From: Melioribacter sp.
GTDB lineage: Bacteria; Bacteroidota; Ignavibacteria; Ignavibacteriales; Melioribacteraceae
DNA: 64,000 nt
Assembly (NCBI GenBank): GCA_020723965.1
Contig: DYHW01000003.1
Span: forward strand, 62,001-126,000
Direction of reading: 5' to 3'
In this document: one piece after another, positions 17,640-27,310 of the stretch
Position numbering within the stretch: position 1 is the stretch's first letter
How the letters are laid out: each line of letters opens with the position of its first letter
Translations under genes and position numbers: made by a program
The notes under the pieces: generated by a model
Told to the model about the DNA's origin: nothing
Seen by the model: the letters and a program-made list of their open reading frames with translations, nothing else
Databases searched by the model: none

Positions 17640-18650
17640 TTAATTTATTTTTAATTCGTTTTTTAATTCTAAGAAATTTTCAAAAACTTTTTTTACTGAA
17701 ATCTTTTTGACGTTTTCTGTTGGAGACTTAATTGAACGATGAGGAACTTTGTATGGCTGCCAGCTTATAAAATTCCATTCATAGTTTGGAAATAAAGCTA
17801 CAACAGGTGTACCGAGCGCTGAAGCTATGTGAACAGCAGATGTATCCGGTGTTATCAATATATCCGCACGTTTTATATACGCCGCAAAATGTTGAATAGA
17901 ATTGTAATCAGAATTGATAAATAAGTTGTTATTGAAATTTGATTTGATCTTTTGACGTAAATGTTCATCTTTATTTGTTGATAAAAGCAGATACTTCATT
18001 TGCGGAAAGTTAGCATTGATATTACGGAGCAGGTCTATCCATTGTGAAACAGTCCAATAACGTATTGGCGCTCCCGCCGATATATTTATAGCAACAACTT
18101 TATATTTTTTTTTGATTTCATTCAGTTCATTCTTAACATCATTAAGCTCTTCACAACCGATATAGAAAGTAGGTTTAACTAAATTATTATCAATAGTTAA
18201 CCCTAACTCTTTAATAAAATTTTGTATTTGTTCTATGACATGGTAATTTTTCTTTTCTAGCGGTTTTATTTTTATATCTAAAAGTTTTTGATATTTCTGA
18301 AAATCATAACCGGCTTTGTATATGGCTTTTACTAAACGAAATATATTTGCTGTTGTAGTAGAAGGATTATCGTTTAGGTCAATAACTAAATCATAATTAT
18401 TCTTTCTGATCTTCAATAATTCATAATATAGGAGAATATTTTTTTTTGTATAAAAAATTTTATCCACTTTTGGGTTGTATTGAAGAACTTCGCGATTACT
18501 GGAGAGAGTTAGAAGATGTAATTCAATAAAAGGATAATTTATTTTAAAAATTTCAAAAACGAAGGAAGTTGTAATTATATCGCCAATTTTGCCTAAGCGA
18601 ACTATCAATATTTTTTTTATGTCGAGAAAGTTTATCTTATTCATAACCAT
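17640..18650 (-). CDS. Glycosyltransferase family 9 protein
   Basis: 336 aa GT9 protein with ILIVRLGKIGDIITTSFVFEIFK at the N-terminus and the nucleotide-sugar region ILITPDTSAVHIASALGTPVVALF. It lacks the Cys-rich leader of its downstream neighbour. The start is ATG 18650 or 18644. It lies 3 bases after the next GT9 gene, so the three form an operon. Probably acts at the cytoplasmic face on lipid-linked core sugars; substrate inferred from family only. Confidence 0.87.
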   Translation of the reverse strand: MVMNKINFLDIKKILIVRLGKIGDIITTSFVFEIFKINYPFIELHLLTLSSNREVLQYNPKVDKIFYTKKNILLYYELLKIRKNNYDLVIDLNDNPSTTTANIFRLVKAIYKAGYDFQKYQKLLDIKIKPLEKKNYHVIEQIQNFIKELGLTIDNNLVKPTFYIGCEELNDVKNELNEIKKKYKVVAINISAGAPIRYWTVSQWIDLLRNINANFPQMKYLLLSTNKDEHLRQKIKSNFNNNLFINSDYNSIQHFAAYIKRADILITPDTSAVHIASALGTPVVALFPNYEWNFISWQPYKVPHRSIKSPTENVKKISVKKVFENFLELKNELKIN

Positions 18651-18653
18651 AAC

Positions 18654-19751
18654 TTAGACATATTTTGGTTTGATTATTATACTATTTTTAGAAATTAATT
18701 TATCTACCTTATTTAATATTTCAGATACGGGCAGCATCATAAAACATTCATGATTTCTTGGACAATCCAATAAATTACATTCAATACAATCCAAGCTGCT
18801 CAACTGTATCCATTCATGTTTTTCGCCATAAGGACCTTGAAGAAGTGGATTTGTAGGTCCATGCAAACTCAAAACGGGAGTTCCAATCGCAGTTGAAATA
18901 TGCATAGGTCCGCTATCATTTGCGATAAGCAATTTGCAGCGCGAAATCATTGCGGCTAATTCTTGAATAGTTGTATCTGGAGCAAGAAATGATTTTTTTT
19001 GCATAAGTGTGTGTATCTTAAGCGCATCTTCTTTATCGGATTTACCCCATAAAATTAAAATCTTTGCGTCATATTTTTGAATGATTGCTTCTCCAATTTC
19101 AGCAAACTTTTCTGCATCGCACTTTTTTGAATGCCAGCCGCCAGTAGGACAAATTCCAACAACAAAATCACTGCTTGAAAAATTTTCCATAAAATATTTT
19201 TCTGCAAAGTATAAAGTTTTTGCGTTTATGGAGAAATGGAGTTGTTTTTTTCCGGTTTGAATTCCCAAGAGTTTTAGCGTTTCTAAATGCAGCTCAGCCG
19301 CATGATATTTTTCTCTATCAATAGGACCGAATAAATTATAGGCGTAAGTTCTTCCGCGGTAAGGAAACCCTACTCTGAATTTTGTTCCACTTAAAAATGT
19401 CATTATTGCTGTGCTGGGATTGGTGAAGAAATCTAAAATTAAATCATACTTATTTTTTCTTATCGAATAAATAATCTTAGCACGTTTAATAAAACTTTTA
19501 CGGTCGAATAAAAGAAGATTGTTTATCTGAGGTAAATCGATCAATCCGGGCAACGAAGGCGCTTCTACTAGGTAATCGATCTTAGCATTAGGAAACTCTT
19601 CTTTGAGATTGTCCAAAACTATTGTTGAAAGAACAACATCGCCAATTCCACGAAGCTTAATAATTAAGATCTTTTCCACAGCTGTTTTATCAAAAACAAT
19701 TTCTTTCAAAGAAAATGCTCTTATTTTTTTATAGAAAAATAGATGCGCCAT
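18654..19751 (-). CDS. Glycosyltransferase family 9 protein (heptosyltransferase-like)
   Basis: 365 aa GT9 enzyme. The N-terminal motif is ILIIKLRGIGDVVLSTIVLDNLK. The donor-binding region LLIANDSGPMHISTAIGTPVLSLHGPTNP is the most canonical heptosyltransferase sequence of the three. A Cys-containing tail (SSLDCIECNLLDCPRNHECF) near the C-terminus resembles that seen in related GT9 proteins. First gene of the GT9 operon, divergent from the SDR gene across a 107-base gap. Confidence 0.88.
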   Translation of the reverse strand: MAHLFFYKKIRAFSLKEIVFDKTAVEKILIIKLRGIGDVVLSTIVLDNLKEEFPNAKIDYLVEAPSLPGLIDLPQINNLLLFDRKSFIKRAKIIYSIRKNKYDLILDFFTNPSTAIMTFLSGTKFRVGFPYRGRTYAYNLFGPIDREKYHAAELHLETLKLLGIQTGKKQLHFSINAKTLYFAEKYFMENFSSSDFVVGICPTGGWHSKKCDAEKFAEIGEAIIQKYDAKILILWGKSDKEDALKIHTLMQKKSFLAPDTTIQELAAMISRCKLLIANDSGPMHISTAIGTPVLSLHGPTNPLLQGPYGEKHEWIQLSSLDCIECNLLDCPRNHECFMMLPVSEILNKVDKLISKNSIIIKPKYV

Positions 19752-19858
19752 TTGATATGCGGCTAGATAACACTTAGATTTAGCTATACATTTGGCAATT
19801 CAAATTTACGAAGATTGATTTACTCCATCAATTAAAGGATGAAGATCATAAAAAATAA

Positions 19859-20695
19859 ATGGATTTGAATATGAAACTTGAACGAAAAACAGCAATTGTA
19901 ACCGGTGCCGCAATGGGAATAGGTTTGGCAACTACAAAATTATTGATTAAAGAAGGATGTACTGTTACACTTTGGGATTTCAATCAAACTGAATTACAAA
20001 AAGCAAAAGAAGAACTTGAGAAACTAGGAGGTAAAATTTTTGTCCACCTGTGCGATGTAACAGATAAAAATCGTGTTTTTGAACTTGTCAAACTTGCCCA
20101 ACAAGAAATGGGGCAGATAGATATTTTAGTAAATAATGCAGGCTATGTTAAAGGGGGCGAACTTCTGAGTCATCCAACAGAAATATGGGAAAGAACAATT
20201 GATGTAAACCTGACAGCTATTGTTTATACAATTCAAGCTATTCTTCCTGTTATGTATGAAAGAAACTCCGGACACATTGTTAATATTTCTTCTGCGTCGG
20301 GCTTGTTGGGCGTAGCAGGATTATCCGTTTACGCAGCAACAAAATGGGCTGTGTGGGGACTGACCGAATCAATGCGTTACGAAACATGGAATAACAACAA
20401 AAATGGCGTTCGATGGTCTTCAATTCATCCAAGCTATATTGCAACTGGAATGTTCGAAGGAGCTAAGCTTGGTTTTTTAGGAAACTTGATTGTACCGCGC
20501 GTTAAAGATCACAATGTAATAGCGCGTGCAATTGTTTATGGCGCATTAAAAAGAGGAAAATATTCTGTGCGAAGACCGCGCAGTTTACGCCTTGCTATAA
20601 TATTGCGTGGTTTGCTGCCGGATCTTTTATTTCAGAAACTGATGATTATTCTCGGCGTTCACAAAAGTATGCACACATGGAAAGGAAGAAAATAA
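19859..20695 (+). CDS. Short-chain dehydrogenase/reductase
   Basis: 278 aa classical SDR with Rossmann motif TGAAMGIG, the NNAG motif (VNNAGYVKGG) and catalytic Ser-Tyr-Lys (NISSASG, YAATKWAVWG). The Asp-containing end of strand 2 (LWDFNQTEL) suggests NAD rather than NADP preference. The C-terminal extension is basic (KRGKYSVRRPRSLRLAIILRG). The start could be ATG 19859 or 19871. It stands alone on the plus strand and converges on the RqcH-like gene with only 5 bases between. Substrate unknown. Confidence 0.87.
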   Translation: MDLNMKLERKTAIVTGAAMGIGLATTKLLIKEGCTVTLWDFNQTELQKAKEELEKLGGKIFVHLCDVTDKNRVFELVKLAQQEMGQIDILVNNAGYVKGGELLSHPTEIWERTIDVNLTAIVYTIQAILPVMYERNSGHIVNISSASGLLGVAGLSVYAATKWAVWGLTESMRYETWNNNKNGVRWSSIHPSYIATGMFEGAKLGFLGNLIVPRVKDHNVIARAIVYGALKRGKYSVRRPRSLRLAIILRGLLPDLLFQKLMIILGVHKSMHTWKGRK

Positions 20696-20700
20696 ATTTG

Positions 20701-22320
20701 TTAGATTTCTTCATGCTCATTTACAAATTCACAATCATTCGGAATTTCTGGCTTTACAAGTAAAACATTTTCTTTCAGTAAAGTTACTTGACCCGCTGTG
20801 TGGCTCTTATTTTTTACTACATATTTTTTTAAGGTATAAGATACCGGCACTAACTTTGATGTTTTTGCTTTACTGTAAAATGCTGCAACTGATGCAGCTT
20901 TTTCCAAAATCTTTTTAGGTATTGATTCTTTTGAGCTTTCAACTCTCAATACTACGTGCGAACCAGATACCGAGCGTGCATGAAACCAATAATCATTTTG
21001 TTTTGCAAATTGAGTAGTAAGCTTATCATTATTTTTACTATCCCTGCCAACATAAATGTGATATTTTTTTTCAACAATATAATGTCGAAACGAGATTTTT
21101 CTATTCTCTTCTTTTTGATCTTCAGATTTTGGTTTCATTCTCAATTCTTTTTTGATTTGTAATAATTCATCATCATCTTTTATTACTGTTAATCTTTTTT
21201 CAATTTCTTTTAAGCGGCTATATTTTTTTTCAGCTATCTCAAAAATCTCTTTGGACTTTGCATATTCTATTTTTTCTGATCGCGCTTTTTCGAAATAATT
21301 GTTGATATTTTGCTGAGCATTTAATTTGGGGTTTATTTTAATAATGTATGATTCATCCGTTTCAAAATCTTTAACGGTAAATTCCTTCATCCCTTTTTTG
21401 ATCTTATCTATATTAGCAAGCAGCAAACTTCCGCATTTTTGATAATACTGTTCCCTAGAACCCAATTCGATTCTTGCTTTGAGATTGTTGAGCTTGCTCG
21501 TAAGTTTATCAATTTCAGTATTGATAAATTTTTCCAAATCTTTTTTTAAGCTTTTGCTTTGTAAGGAAGAAGTTGAAAGAATAAAGTATTCATGCAATGC
21601 TTCAAAATAACTGTCAAATAGTTCTATCGTTCCGTTTTTTTTATCTCTATGAAAAGTGAACGGTTGAAATTTAGCTTCACCGAAGTCATCTATATATACC
21701 ACTATCTTCGCTCTGATCAATTCATCCAGTGCACCTAAAAGAGCAGCATATAATTCATCGCCGCGAAAATCAACTTCGCGCATTATCTCTTTCCCTATGA
21801 AGGGAATATTTTTAATCTCATTCTTTTGGAGCAAATCGTTGACACTGTTTAATATCACTTCTGACGAGGAAGTGAATTTTAACAATTCAAATTCTTGTTT
21901 TATTCGATGACTTGTATTATTGTCAATCTTTTTAAATGAAATAAATACTCCGGAATTATCGATCAAAAAAATATTGCTCTTTGCACCGCGGAACTGGATG
22001 TAAAGTTTTGCATTCTCAAGCTGTAATAAAATTACTCGTTCCCCAATAGCGATCTGAAACATTTTGATCTTAGCAGGAAGAAATTCATAAAAGAAATTTA
22101 TTGTATTCTTCCTTGCTTTATTATGCTCATCTTTAATTGTGATCGAATGATTGCGGGCGTTTGTTGAGACGATCAGATGAAAATTTGGCTTGTCTTTTAT
22201 CGGAACATGAAAAAAAAGTTTGTCTTTTTCCTGAGTGTAAACATCTTTAATAATTGCGCCTGGTAAAAAAGTATTTAATTCCTCAACTACTCTTGCTAAA
22301 TAAAAATAATTCCGGTACAT
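20701..22320 (-). CDS. rqcH: RqcH-like NFACT family protein (Rqc2 homologue)
   Basis: 539 aa ribosome-associated quality control factor of the NFACT (FbpA/Rqc2) family. In known RqcH proteins it binds obstructed 50S-peptidyl-tRNA and directs C-terminal alanine tailing. The NFACT-N domain begins MYRNYFYLARVVEEL, a long coiled coil spans about 240-400, and the NFACT-R domain is clear (YVGRDSKNNDKLT, YWFHARSVSGSHVVLR, TSKLVPVSYTLKKYV). Family length is 550-590 aa, so it is slightly short. Older annotation as fibronectin-binding protein is less likely to reflect its role. Confidence 0.88.
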   Translation of the reverse strand: MYRNYFYLARVVEELNTFLPGAIIKDVYTQEKDKLFFHVPIKDKPNFHLIVSTNARNHSITIKDEHNKARKNTINFFYEFLPAKIKMFQIAIGERVILLQLENAKLYIQFRGAKSNIFLIDNSGVFISFKKIDNNTSHRIKQEFELLKFTSSSEVILNSVNDLLQKNEIKNIPFIGKEIMREVDFRGDELYAALLGALDELIRAKIVVYIDDFGEAKFQPFTFHRDKKNGTIELFDSYFEALHEYFILSTSSLQSKSLKKDLEKFINTEIDKLTSKLNNLKARIELGSREQYYQKCGSLLLANIDKIKKGMKEFTVKDFETDESYIIKINPKLNAQQNINNYFEKARSEKIEYAKSKEIFEIAEKKYSRLKEIEKRLTVIKDDDELLQIKKELRMKPKSEDQKEENRKISFRHYIVEKKYHIYVGRDSKNNDKLTTQFAKQNDYWFHARSVSGSHVVLRVESSKESIPKKILEKAASVAAFYSKAKTSKLVPVSYTLKKYVVKNKSHTAGQVTLLKENVLLVKPEIPNDCEFVNEHEEI

Positions 22321-22335
22321 GCATTTAATCGGAAA

Positions 22336-23586
22336 TTATGGTTTTCTAATTCTTTCGTTAAAAGTCATCTCAAAAACTTTTTTTAAAAGATCAATTTCGT
22401 TTTGAGAAATGATCACATTTCTTCTGTGGGCAACCAGTTTTGCAGCTTCAAGTGATTTTTCAAAATTGTAAGTTCTCAAAAAATCTGAGCCGCCCCAACT
22501 GAAAGAAGGGAAATAACGTGGGGGAAATCCCGAGCCGAAAATATTACAAGAAACGCCAACTATAGTGCCTGTATTGAACATTGTATTGATCGCAGTTTTT
22601 GAGTGATCGCCCATAATCAATCCAACAAGCTGGCAACCAGTATCAACCGGTTTGTTATTAAGCAAAACAGAAATTGACGAGTAGTTGTTTTTCAGGTCGC
22701 TGTTATTTGTACTAGCGCCAATATTTATCCAACTTCCAAGATAAGAATGACCAAGAAATCCTTCGTGTTGTTTGTTTGAATATGAATGAATTATTGACGA
22801 CTCAACTTCTCCGCCAACTTTACAAACTTCTCCGATACTTGTGTTATGATAAATTGATGAGTGGGATTTTATAATCGAATCTTCACCGATAAAGACTGGC
22901 CCTTGAATGATAGAGTGTGACATTACATGTGCCTTATTATCGATATAAATTGGTCCCTCGCTTGCATCAAGAAAAACAAACGGGTCTATTTCTGCATTAG
23001 CAGCGAGATAGACGTTTTCTTTTTCGTTAAACTCAACGTTCCTAATTTTCTTAGAATTTATTTTAGGACTTTTCTTTACCATAAACTCGTAATCGTTCTT
23101 AATTTCATCACCGTTCAAATTCACAAGTTCCCACGGATATTTTATTAGTCTGGCATCAAAATCATTTTTTTTCAACTTCTTAATTTTTTCGAACTGAGGC
23201 AAATCATTTTCTTCATCAAAAAGTTTTTTAATGTCTTCTACTGAAATGTTTGCTAAAACAACAGTATCATCACAAACAAGTGCGCTGTTTTGTTCCATTC
23301 TTTTAACTTGGGCAACCAATTGATTATCAAATATTAATCGTCCGTTGATGAAAACTATATTGTCTTCCTTATACTCGTTAACTGGGGTGCGCGGGTATCT
23401 TTCTTTCAAACAAGCTTCCAAATATTTTCTACTGTGCAAAAAAATATTCCGGTTAGGCATACGTAAAACAATTTTTTCTCGAAGAGTTAGAATTCCACAG
23501 CGCAAATCATAAGACGGTCTCAGATAAGTGAGAGGTAGCAGGTTGCGGTAACCTTCATCTTCAAAAATACAAATTGATGTTCTCAT
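22336..23586 (-). CDS. GlmU-like putative sugar nucleotidyltransferase
   Basis: 416 aa protein with an N-terminal nucleotidyltransferase-like region (CIFEDEGYRNLLPLTYLRP) and a C-terminal left-handed beta-helix of hexapeptide repeats (DASEGPIYIDNKAHVMS, IIQGPVFIGEDSIIKSHSSI). This is the Bacteroidota GlmU-like type often annotated as putative sugar nucleotidyltransferase. The usual GlmU pyrophosphorylase signature is not apparent. It lies 15 bases upstream of rqcH on the same strand. The activity is not established. Confidence 0.82.
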   Translation of the reverse strand: MRTSICIFEDEGYRNLLPLTYLRPSYDLRCGILTLREKIVLRMPNRNIFLHSRKYLEACLKERYPRTPVNEYKEDNIVFINGRLIFDNQLVAQVKRMEQNSALVCDDTVVLANISVEDIKKLFDEENDLPQFEKIKKLKKNDFDARLIKYPWELVNLNGDEIKNDYEFMVKKSPKINSKKIRNVEFNEKENVYLAANAEIDPFVFLDASEGPIYIDNKAHVMSHSIIQGPVFIGEDSIIKSHSSIYHNTSIGEVCKVGGEVESSIIHSYSNKQHEGFLGHSYLGSWINIGASTNNSDLKNNYSSISVLLNNKPVDTGCQLVGLIMGDHSKTAINTMFNTGTIVGVSCNIFGSGFPPRYFPSFSWGGSDFLRTYNFEKSLEAAKLVAHRRNVIISQNEIDLLKKVFEMTFNERIRKP

Positions 23587-23705
23587 ATGATTTTGTACTT
23601 ATTTTTATTTTAAATGCAAGATAATCAAAAAACAAATGTATTGGCACAGCAATTAGTTTGAACTTCGAATTTTGTCAAGAAAAATTCCTTTAATATATTT
23701 CATGT

Positions 23706-24446
23706 ATGAAAACGCAATCAAAAAACTATTGGAAGATTTTGCTCATTTTTTTACTTATCCTCACAGGGTTCTTATCTATTTTAGATTTTGTTGTTTTACC
23801 AATTTATGTAAGTGGAACGGAAGTTAGAGTTCCAAACGTAATCGGAAGATATAAAGAAGATGCAATAAAAATTTTAGAGGAAGCAAATCTTAATCCTATA
23901 ATTCAAACTTCCCGCTATGATGAACGCTATGCGAAGGATCATGTAATATTTCAAAAACCTTCTTCTGGTGTTACTGTAAAAGAAAACAGAAGAATCTATA
24001 TAACTATAAGTGGTGGCGAACCTCTAGTAAGAATGCCTTTTCTTATTAACAAAACTATCAGAGATGCCAAAGTAACACTCGAAAGGATCGGTTTATATCT
24101 TGGTCAAATCGATTCTATTGAATCAGAATTTCCAACTTACACAGTAGTTGAACAACAATATCTGGAAGGAAGAGAGATTGCCAAAGGTACCAGCATAGAT
24201 GTAAAAGTGAGTATAGGTCCTCAGATTGGAATGATAAGAGTGCCCAAAATTTTAGGTTTGTCACTTTCAGCAGCAGAAAATATCCTAAAAAAGAATTCTC
24301 TCAAGATTGGAATTAAAACTTACATTTTTTCTTCAGCTATTTTGCCTAATACTATTGTTGAACAGCAACCAAGCGAGAATACTTTACTAAAGATAGGCGA
24401 TAGTGTAAATGTTGTACTTACTCAAAGCGGGATCGGTGCAAAATGA
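23706..24446 (+). CDS. Membrane-anchored PASTA-domain protein
   Basis: 246 aa: a short cytoplasmic head, one membrane helix (about 11-33), then three PASTA repeats outside the membrane (about 38-105, 107-173, 176-243), each starting like VRVPNVIGRYKEDAIKIL and ending in a VTISGG-like strand. There is no kinase or transpeptidase domain, so it is a stand-alone PASTA protein that may bind peptidoglycan fragments or penicillin-binding proteins. Its last bases overlap the rpe start (ATGA). An alternative ATG lies 4 bases upstream in another frame. Confidence 0.88.
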   Translation: MKTQSKNYWKILLIFLLILTGFLSILDFVVLPIYVSGTEVRVPNVIGRYKEDAIKILEEANLNPIIQTSRYDERYAKDHVIFQKPSSGVTVKENRRIYITISGGEPLVRMPFLINKTIRDAKVTLERIGLYLGQIDSIESEFPTYTVVEQQYLEGREIAKGTSIDVKVSIGPQIGMIRVPKILGLSLSAAENILKKNSLKIGIKTYIFSSAILPNTIVEQQPSENTLLKIGDSVNVVLTQSGIGAK

Positions 24447-25132
24447 ATGAACAAAAAATTTTAGCTCCTTCAATTTTATCAGCAGACTTTTCAAATCTAT
24501 CGCAACAGATAAGATCAGTTGAATTAGGCGGTGCAGATTGGCTCCATTGCGATGTTATGGATGGTTTGTTCGTTCCCAATTTAACTTTCGGACCAATTAT
24601 AGTTGAAGCTCTTCGCCGAATTACAAATCTTCCTATCGATGTCCATTTGATGATAAAAAATCCGGATAACATTCTAGAAAATTTTATAAACGCCGGCGCA
24701 GATTATATAACTGTTCATCAAGAAGAAGTTGTTCATTTAAATCGAACAATTGCCAGAATACATGAACTTGGCGCAAAAGCCGGGGTTGCCATCAATCCTT
24801 CTACTCCAATTTCTTTATTGTCTGAAATCTTAGAAATTGTTGATCTTGTTTTGGTGATGTCTGTTAATCCAGGTTTTGGGGGACAAAAATTTATACTAAA
24901 CACATTGAAAAAAATAAAAGAGCTTGCCGCTTTACGCGCTAAAATATCTGCCAATTTTTTGATTGAAGTTGACGGCGGATTGAACGTTAAAAACATTACA
25001 GAGATTTCTTCTTGCGGATGCAATGTTTTTGTAGCTGGTAACTCGATATTCAAAAAAGACAATATTACAGCAGCAACGGTTGAATTGAAGAACTTGATCA
25101 GTCAAAATCATCTATTCAAACAAACACAATAA
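24443..25132 (+). CDS. rpe: Ribulose-phosphate 3-epimerase
   Basis: 229 aa TIM-barrel enzyme interconverting ribulose-5-phosphate and xylulose-5-phosphate. Motifs: APSILSADFSNL, HCDVMDGLFVPNLTFGP, DVHLMIKNP, the loop MSVNPGFGGQKF and IEVDGGLN. The His, Asp and Met of the metal site are present. Full family length. Overlaps the PASTA gene by 4 bases. Confidence 0.96.
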   Translation: MNEQKILAPSILSADFSNLSQQIRSVELGGADWLHCDVMDGLFVPNLTFGPIIVEALRRITNLPIDVHLMIKNPDNILENFINAGADYITVHQEEVVHLNRTIARIHELGAKAGVAINPSTPISLLSEILEIVDLVLVMSVNPGFGGQKFILNTLKKIKELAALRAKISANFLIEVDGGLNVKNITEISSCGCNVFVAGNSIFKKDNITAATVELKNLISQNHLFKQTQ

Positions 25133-25207
25133 TCCATTTCAATTTTTTTTAATTTTGCTTTCAAAGATTTAGCTGTATTTTCAGCTAACAAAATTGAGAG
25201 GCAGCAA

Positions 25208-26386
25208 TTGACTATCCATCTTGTTGAACTTTTTTACCCGAATGTTTTCAAAAGATATTATTCAAAGTACAATATCTTTCGTGAACTTTATGAAAAGGAT
25301 CTAGTTGGATTAGAAGTGCGTCAAATCGATTTTAAGTTTTCTCAAAAGATTAAACAAATTGTTCTTTCAAAAAATGAAATTTGTTACACTTCACAAGAAA
25401 CCAACAGATTGTGCGATCTGTTGGTTTTGGGTTCTTATGCTTTTTTCAAAGAACTTTCCAAAGAAATAATTGCGTTAAGAAATGAAGATCTAGGACTCAA
25501 AATAGCGCGTACAATTCAAAATGTATCGGATTACGATTTAAAAACTATCGAGATAGGAGACAAGAGTTTCTCTTTAGAAAAATCTTATGTAATTGGAATT
25601 CTTAACGTAACACCGGATTCGTTTTCCGATGGAGGAAAATATTATAATGTTTCTGCCGCCATTGAGCATGGCTTAAAGATGCTCGATGATGGCGCCGATA
25701 TTATAGACATCGGAGGAGAATCATCGCGCCCAGGCGCGACAAATGTTAACGAAGAAGAGGAACTTAACAGAATATTACCCGTGCTCGAAGAAATATTGAA
25801 AAAGAAGAGCGGCGCGCTTATCTCAATCGATACAACAAAATCTAAAGTTGCTTACGAAGCTTTAAAACAAGGCGCTAAGCTGGTCAATGATATTAGTTCG
25901 TTCAATTTTGATAAACAAATTTTAGATGTTGTTCGTCAATTTAATGCTGCATATATTTTAATGCACATGAAAGGTGAACCGAAGTCTATGCAGAATAATC
26001 CTTATTATGATGATGTTGTTGCTGAAATCTATGATTATCTCTCTTCAAAAGTAGAAATAGCTAAAAAAACTGGTATTAAAAATATTATTATCGACCCCGG
26101 AATCGGTTTTGGCAAAAGAATAATGGATAATTACGAACTCGTTAAAAGACTTAATGAGTTCAAAGGAATAGGGCAGCCGATATTAGTCGGTTTGTCAAAA
26201 AAATCTTTTCTAGGCAAGGCGCTCAACATAGAAATTGATGAGCGGGAAGACCCAACTTTAGTAGCTGAATCTATTGCCATTAAGAGCGGTGCAAGATTTA
26301 TAAGAACACATAACGTTAAAAAAGCAAAGCTGGCTGTTCAATTGAATAATTTTTTTGATAACCCGGAAATTCTATCGAATGTTTGA
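25208..26386 (+). CDS. folP: Dihydropteroate synthase with N-terminal extension
   Basis: 392 aa; joins 4-aminobenzoate to the pterin pyrophosphate in folate synthesis. The catalytic barrel (about 125-392) has IGILNVTPDSFSDGGKY, DIGGESSRPGA, SIDTTKS, LMHMKGEPKSMQ and IDPGIGFGK. About 125 residues precede it (LFYPNVFKRYYSKYN onward), an extension absent from E. coli FolP. The start is a TTG at 25208, supported by GAGAGG a few bases upstream. Its stop overlaps the cdaA start (ATGTTTGA). Confidence 0.93.
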   Translation: MTIHLVELFYPNVFKRYYSKYNIFRELYEKDLVGLEVRQIDFKFSQKIKQIVLSKNEICYTSQETNRLCDLLVLGSYAFFKELSKEIIALRNEDLGLKIARTIQNVSDYDLKTIEIGDKSFSLEKSYVIGILNVTPDSFSDGGKYYNVSAAIEHGLKMLDDGADIIDIGGESSRPGATNVNEEEELNRILPVLEEILKKKSGALISIDTTKSKVAYEALKQGAKLVNDISSFNFDKQILDVVRQFNAAYILMHMKGEPKSMQNNPYYDDVVAEIYDYLSSKVEIAKKTGIKNIIIDPGIGFGKRIMDNYELVKRLNEFKGIGQPILVGLSKKSFLGKALNIEIDEREDPTLVAESIAIKSGARFIRTHNVKKAKLAVQLNNFFDNPEILSNV

Positions 26387-27203
26387 ATTATTTAAAATAG
26401 GTTTTCTTTCCGTTTCTTTTCTCGATATTGTAGATATTGTTTTGGTTGTATTTATTTTTTATAAAATTTATACTGTAATTAGTGGAACAATAGCCGCTCA
26501 GATTTTTTATGGATTGATTCTTGTTCTGATTCTTTCATTTTTAACTCAAGCAGCTGCCTTTAAAGCCCTTGGCTGGCTTCTAAAATTGCTTTCTGATATT
26601 TGGGTTATTGCCTTCATTATTTTATTTCAACCGGAAATTAGAAGATTACTCGTGCTGATCGGACGAAGTCCTATAATTCGTCTTTTCATTAAAAAAGACG
26701 ATTCTACAATTGTTGATGCTATAGCCGAATCATCTTATGAGCTAGCGCAAAATCAGCATGGTGCTCTTATTGTAATAGTTAAATCTGTTGGAATTAAAGG
26801 TGTGGCAGAAACAGGCGAACAGATAAACGCTAAAGTTACAAAGAACTTATTGCGTTCAATATTTTTTCCCCGTTCTCCATTGCACGATGGCGCAGTAATT
26901 ATCCACAACGATATTGTTGAAGCCGCAAGGTGCACTTTGCCTCTTTCTTCAGAAACTAAAAAAGATGGACACACATTAGGAATGCGTCACCGTGCCGGGC
27001 TTGGTATTTCAGAACAAGCTGATGTGATCAGCATTATTGTTTCTGAAGAAACAGGAAGTATTTCTGTTGCAGAAAACGGCGAACTTAAACGCGGCCTCTC
27101 AAAAGATGGATTAAAAAAATATTTAATAAATTCTCTAAGAGCTTCTAATGAAGAGGGGATGAGAGGAATTTTTAAAGGTTGGAGAAAAAACAAGTATTCA
27201 TAA
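26379..27203 (+). CDS. cdaA: Diadenylate cyclase CdaA (c-di-AMP synthase)
   Basis: 274 aa membrane enzyme making cyclic di-AMP from two ATP. About three N-terminal helices (16-90) precede the DAC domain, with DGA at 170-172 (PLHDGAVII) and RHR at 203-205 (GMRHRAGLG). The ATG at 26379 overlaps the folP stop and gives the standard N-terminus; an upstream start at 26355 lies inside folP. Coupling to folP is commonly seen in this phylum. No c-di-AMP phosphodiesterase is visible in the window. Confidence 0.94.
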   Translation: MFELFKIGFLSVSFLDIVDIVLVVFIFYKIYTVISGTIAAQIFYGLILVLILSFLTQAAAFKALGWLLKLLSDIWVIAFIILFQPEIRRLLVLIGRSPIIRLFIKKDDSTIVDAIAESSYELAQNQHGALIVIVKSVGIKGVAETGEQINAKVTKNLLRSIFFPRSPLHDGAVIIHNDIVEAARCTLPLSSETKKDGHTLGMRHRAGLGISEQADVISIIVSEETGSISVAENGELKRGLSKDGLKKYLINSLRASNEEGMRGIFKGWRKNKYS

Positions 27204-27247
27204 TGAGATAGAACTAAATATTGGCATTTTATTAAAAAGGAATTGAT

Positions 27248-27286
27248 TAAATTTATTACCGAAAAAGATGTAAATAAATTTATTAC
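27248..27286. repeat. Direct repeat pair upstream of the MBL-fold gene
   Basis: The 12-mer TAAATTTATTAC occurs at 27248-27259 and again at 27275-27286, in the leader of the gene at 27311. Spacing is 27 bases start to start. It could be a paired regulator site, but in such AT-rich DNA chance is plausible. Confidence 0.3.
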
Positions 27287-27310
27287 TAACTAAGGCTTGG
27301 GAGGTTTTTT

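Noticed and set aside
26355-26378. Upstream start for cdaA
   Set aside because: It lies inside folP; ATG 26379 gives the standard N-terminus.
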